This document shows positions 61,212 through 64,000 of a DNA stretch of 64,000 bases, piece by piece. The DNA comes from Nematostella vectensis (Eukaryota > Cnidaria > Anthozoa > Actiniaria > Edwardsiidae): the NCBI RefSeq assembly GCF_932526225.1, contig NC_064037.1:1364001-1428000 (forward strand), given 5' to 3'. The position numbers were made by a program, and so were the translations under genes. The first letter of the stretch is position 1. The number at the start of each line of letters is the position of its first letter. A model generated the notes under the pieces. It was given only the letters and a program-made list of their open reading frames with translations, made no database searches and had not been told where the DNA came from.

Positions 61212-64000
61212 CTAGGGAGACAACGAATATCAAGTTAGAATGCACGGGATTTCTGTGGTACATGAACGGAAGTCGAGTACTGGGGAGTAATTTGGAATAG
61301 CCACTAAGCACCCAGAGACGTGGATATCTTCAGTATAAAGTTTTGGGATTTCTGTGGTACGTGAAAAACTCGAGGCAACTTTGGCTTCACTAGTAAGACT
61401 TTGATTGCCAGGGAATGGTTAAGGTAAAGATGAGAGATAAAGAAGTACGGCATAAGACAGGTGATAAATACCAACAATACTCATTTATCGGTTAACGTGA
61501 ATGATATACATTAGACTAAAACAACCAAAAGCCCAGTCCATAATGCATTTGGGGACCTGAAAAGAAGCATCCATACATTTTTATTTTTATCTTATATGAA
61601 ACTAGGGCATTCAACCCGGAAAGAACGCAAAGCATCACGGGATATTTACTTTGCATTTTAAAACGCATCTACTAGTAACTGGAAAAGAACACTTGGCGAA
61701 TTTATCACTTAGCACTCATTTAGTATATTTGATAACCTAAATTGATTACAGCATTATCCGCAACAAAAGTTGATTAAAATCTCACGCAGATACATCTTTG
61801 AGCCCGTGTCACCACAGAATAAATTGAAATAAGTACGAGAAGGCATGACAGGGATGTAGCGTGTGTGAATATTGCAACACCTCTGTTCAATCTGCCAAAG
61901 AAAACAAAAGACACACGAGAACAAATTCTGACACTGCGATACAAGCACGACGTCTTCTGTTGTGACCACCGGACAACCGGAAGCAGACTCCGTCAGTGTG
62001 GAGTATATCAAACTATTAATCTCTTTGGAATACAGCAAAGAAATGCACGCAGGATTACCAGTAGCGTAGATAAGGACAGCGAAGCAAGGTCCGATAGTTT
62101 AGCAAAAGAAGGGGCTCGCAAGAAACCAGCAAAGCCTAATTAAATCTAGAGTTGACTTTACAATATCTGTCATACCTCTGTAGTTTGATACATCTCTGAA
62201 CAGCACGCTAAAGCCCTAAGGTCTAGAGACAGTTTCGGAACTGTTGCAATTTAAAGAGGCCTTAGGCGATCTCATATAGTGCGAATAACCAAAATCTGTA
62301 GCGTTTCGAAATGCTGGGTTGAAAATACCGGCAGTCGTGCTAAAAATCATGTAAGATGAAGTAAAAAGTCACAACAAATCTTTGGATGCTATGACAATCC
62401 GGCTGAGCCAGAGGAAAGGTCAAGCTAGCCTTGACAAACAAAGAAAAAATAATGCTATCTTGCAGAAGATTTGAGTCATTTGTAGCAAGCTTTGCGGGTT
62501 TGAAAGAGATAGCATGCAAGTTTAGGACTTTTAGCAATGAAACGAATACCTATATCAGGTTGAGTGGAACAAATGTGGTATTATTTGGGAGGCGATTTTG
62601 CAATAATAATATTGCTAGCAACACGCGGATGTTGATGTTTCGTGCTCAACCCAATCTGATTGCAAAAAAAGTTACAAGCAAACACTTTTAGTATGATAAA
62701 ACCGGAAAGAGAAATCTGAGAAATAACAAAAGTCATACGCAGGGATGTAAGAGAAATGACACTTGTACGTAATTAAACGTGACAAGATTATGAAGACGGA
62801 CTTCTCATTTATCACATGGTAATAAACGGAAAAAAGCTTGAAGATCGCTTTCTTATACTATAGCAGCCTCATATGGCTATTCGAGTACTAAAAGTTGAGT
62901 TTTATCGATAAAGACTGACAAAGCGTTTTAAAGCATTGGACAACGGAAATTCAAACTGTTGGATAGCCAATAAACTAATCAACCAGCTTCAAAAATACTC
63001 TACTATACGCAAAGACAAAGAGCTTTATCCGAGTCAAATTGATGACAACAGACGCACGAGATATTTGATTGCTTCTAATGAATTCTCGAAGAACAGTGCC
63101 TTACCCAACTTGTCACGCCAAATACATGGCCTTTAGGCGGAGAGGGGTCTTGGGTTTTCTTGTTGACAACATGCCTTCTCATTTTCGGCCCATCTCGGCC
63201 TATCTCGCCCTCGCCTTCTCCAGCGAAATTTGTGGCCTTTTACGTGGTTACATTCGCGCGTTCGTCCCAGACATTCGTGACAAACAAAACTTTTCAAGTG
63301 GCGTACAAAGCATTCTTGAAGAGCACTGTGTCTATTTGTTTCCTCTTTAGAGAAATAGACCGTCGCACAGAAATCACGCAGGAAGGCCGAAGAATACGAT
63401 TAGCTCATACTCAAGCAATGATACATTGGCTCTGTGGCACCAGAAGTGCGATCGCTTGTGTTATTTCTTGGTCAGCTTCCGAGAGTTCGAAGGTACCGGC
63501 CAATTTGTGATGAAAGCAATCGGGTACTTGACGTGTAGCTAGTATTACGGCGGTTATTACGAAGATGTATTTACGAGGGCTCCTTCCGTAATCTCGCAAC
63601 ACCGTAGAAATGTTTACCAAGACAGGGTCTAGCAAAACGCTAACTGCCTCTTGGCCTCTCAGGGATGACACGCGTGGCTTAGAAACTCTCAGTGTTCCGA
63701 AAAGATCACAAAGAGTACCCCCAATTCAGTTATCCAGTGGCGAGAAAATCGCGGTAGCTATTCAAAGGCACTTCAGCCAAGCTGTCCATCCAAGCAAATT
63801 GAATACAATTCGTTGACATAGCCAAATCCGCCTGGAATTTATCTTGACAAAATGACATGCTATAGGCTGCTACCTTGCTGTGCAAACATTGTAGGCAAAC
63901 AAACTTGTTATTAATTTTGTCAATGCAAGGATGAGAAAAAATAAATTGTTTAGGTTTGGCGACTGTGGATCCGGAAGCTGATAAAATCACGGCCATTACA
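61212..64000. other. Probable TTC28 5' intron, no exon recognised
   Basis: No TPR-like or other familiar exon was found on either strand. The longest frames (for example 63160-63510 plus, 63411-63671 minus) do not resemble known proteins. The first exon(s) of TTC28 are expected beyond the window. Confidence 0.5.

Noticed and set aside
62900-63850. Open frames of 86-116 codons on both strands near the right edge
   Set aside because: No familiar motif and no convincing splice borders. Left as probable TTC28 intron.

Overview
The window is intron-rich, AT-rich animal nuclear DNA. Every recognisable gene is an ortholog of a human gene, introns are short with GT..AG borders, and tandem repeats are very abundant. 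The mix of conserved eumetazoan genes and repeat-rich introns fits a cnidarian such as a sea anemone (Nematostella-like). That assignment is an inference; no diagnostic sequence was compared.

Layout. Minus strand: CCDC157 (112-5920), OGFOD2 (7283-9837), TADA2A (10526-17554). Plus strand: a small unrecognised coiled-coil gene (18299-19656). Minus: LRRC74A/B (20382-31887). Plus: CHCHD2/10 (32537-35522). Minus: moonraker/KIAA0753 (36747-45705), CCDC74 (47621-50882), and TTC28 (52676 to beyond about 61211, 5' end outside the window). For the seven complete recognised genes I placed every exon border by eye, and the joined coding lengths are all multiples of three: CCDC157 651 aa, OGFOD2 344 aa, TADA2A 423 aa, LRRC74 528 aa, CHCHD2/10 152 aa, moonraker 974 aa, CCDC74 453 aa. 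The TTC28 part in the window encodes 2358 residues. Two gene pairs are head-to-head over 650-750 bp (TADA2A with the coiled-coil gene; LRRC74 with CHCHD2/10).

Repeats. About 10-11 kb is minisatellite: units of 40, 42, 53, 36, 53, 19, 37 and 32 bp, a GAT-rich array, and short 62-, 37-, 29- and 73-bp duplications. Several long apparent open frames here (up to 461 codons) are artefacts of these arrays. Seven foldback (inverted-repeat) elements, probably MITEs, lie in introns or between genes.

The most unusual signal is where the tandem repeats sit. Six arrays in three genes (TADA2A, LRRC74, TTC28) contain a real exon border inside the repeat unit, so they multiply a functional 5' or 3' splice site together with 15-40 bp of exon. 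Two more begin 5-7 bp from a splice site. A further array supplies the last residues and stop codon of moonraker. This looks like recurrent tandem duplication seeded at exon-intron junctions, with consequences for splice-site choice. No CRISPR, prokaryotic defence or viral system was seen.

Several genes (moonraker; TTC28, CCDC157 and CCDC74 less certainly) belong to centrosome, cilium or cell-division biology. From memory of the human map, CCDC157, TTC28, CHCHD10 and LRRC74B all lie on 22q11-q12, so the window probably preserves an ancient animal linkage group.
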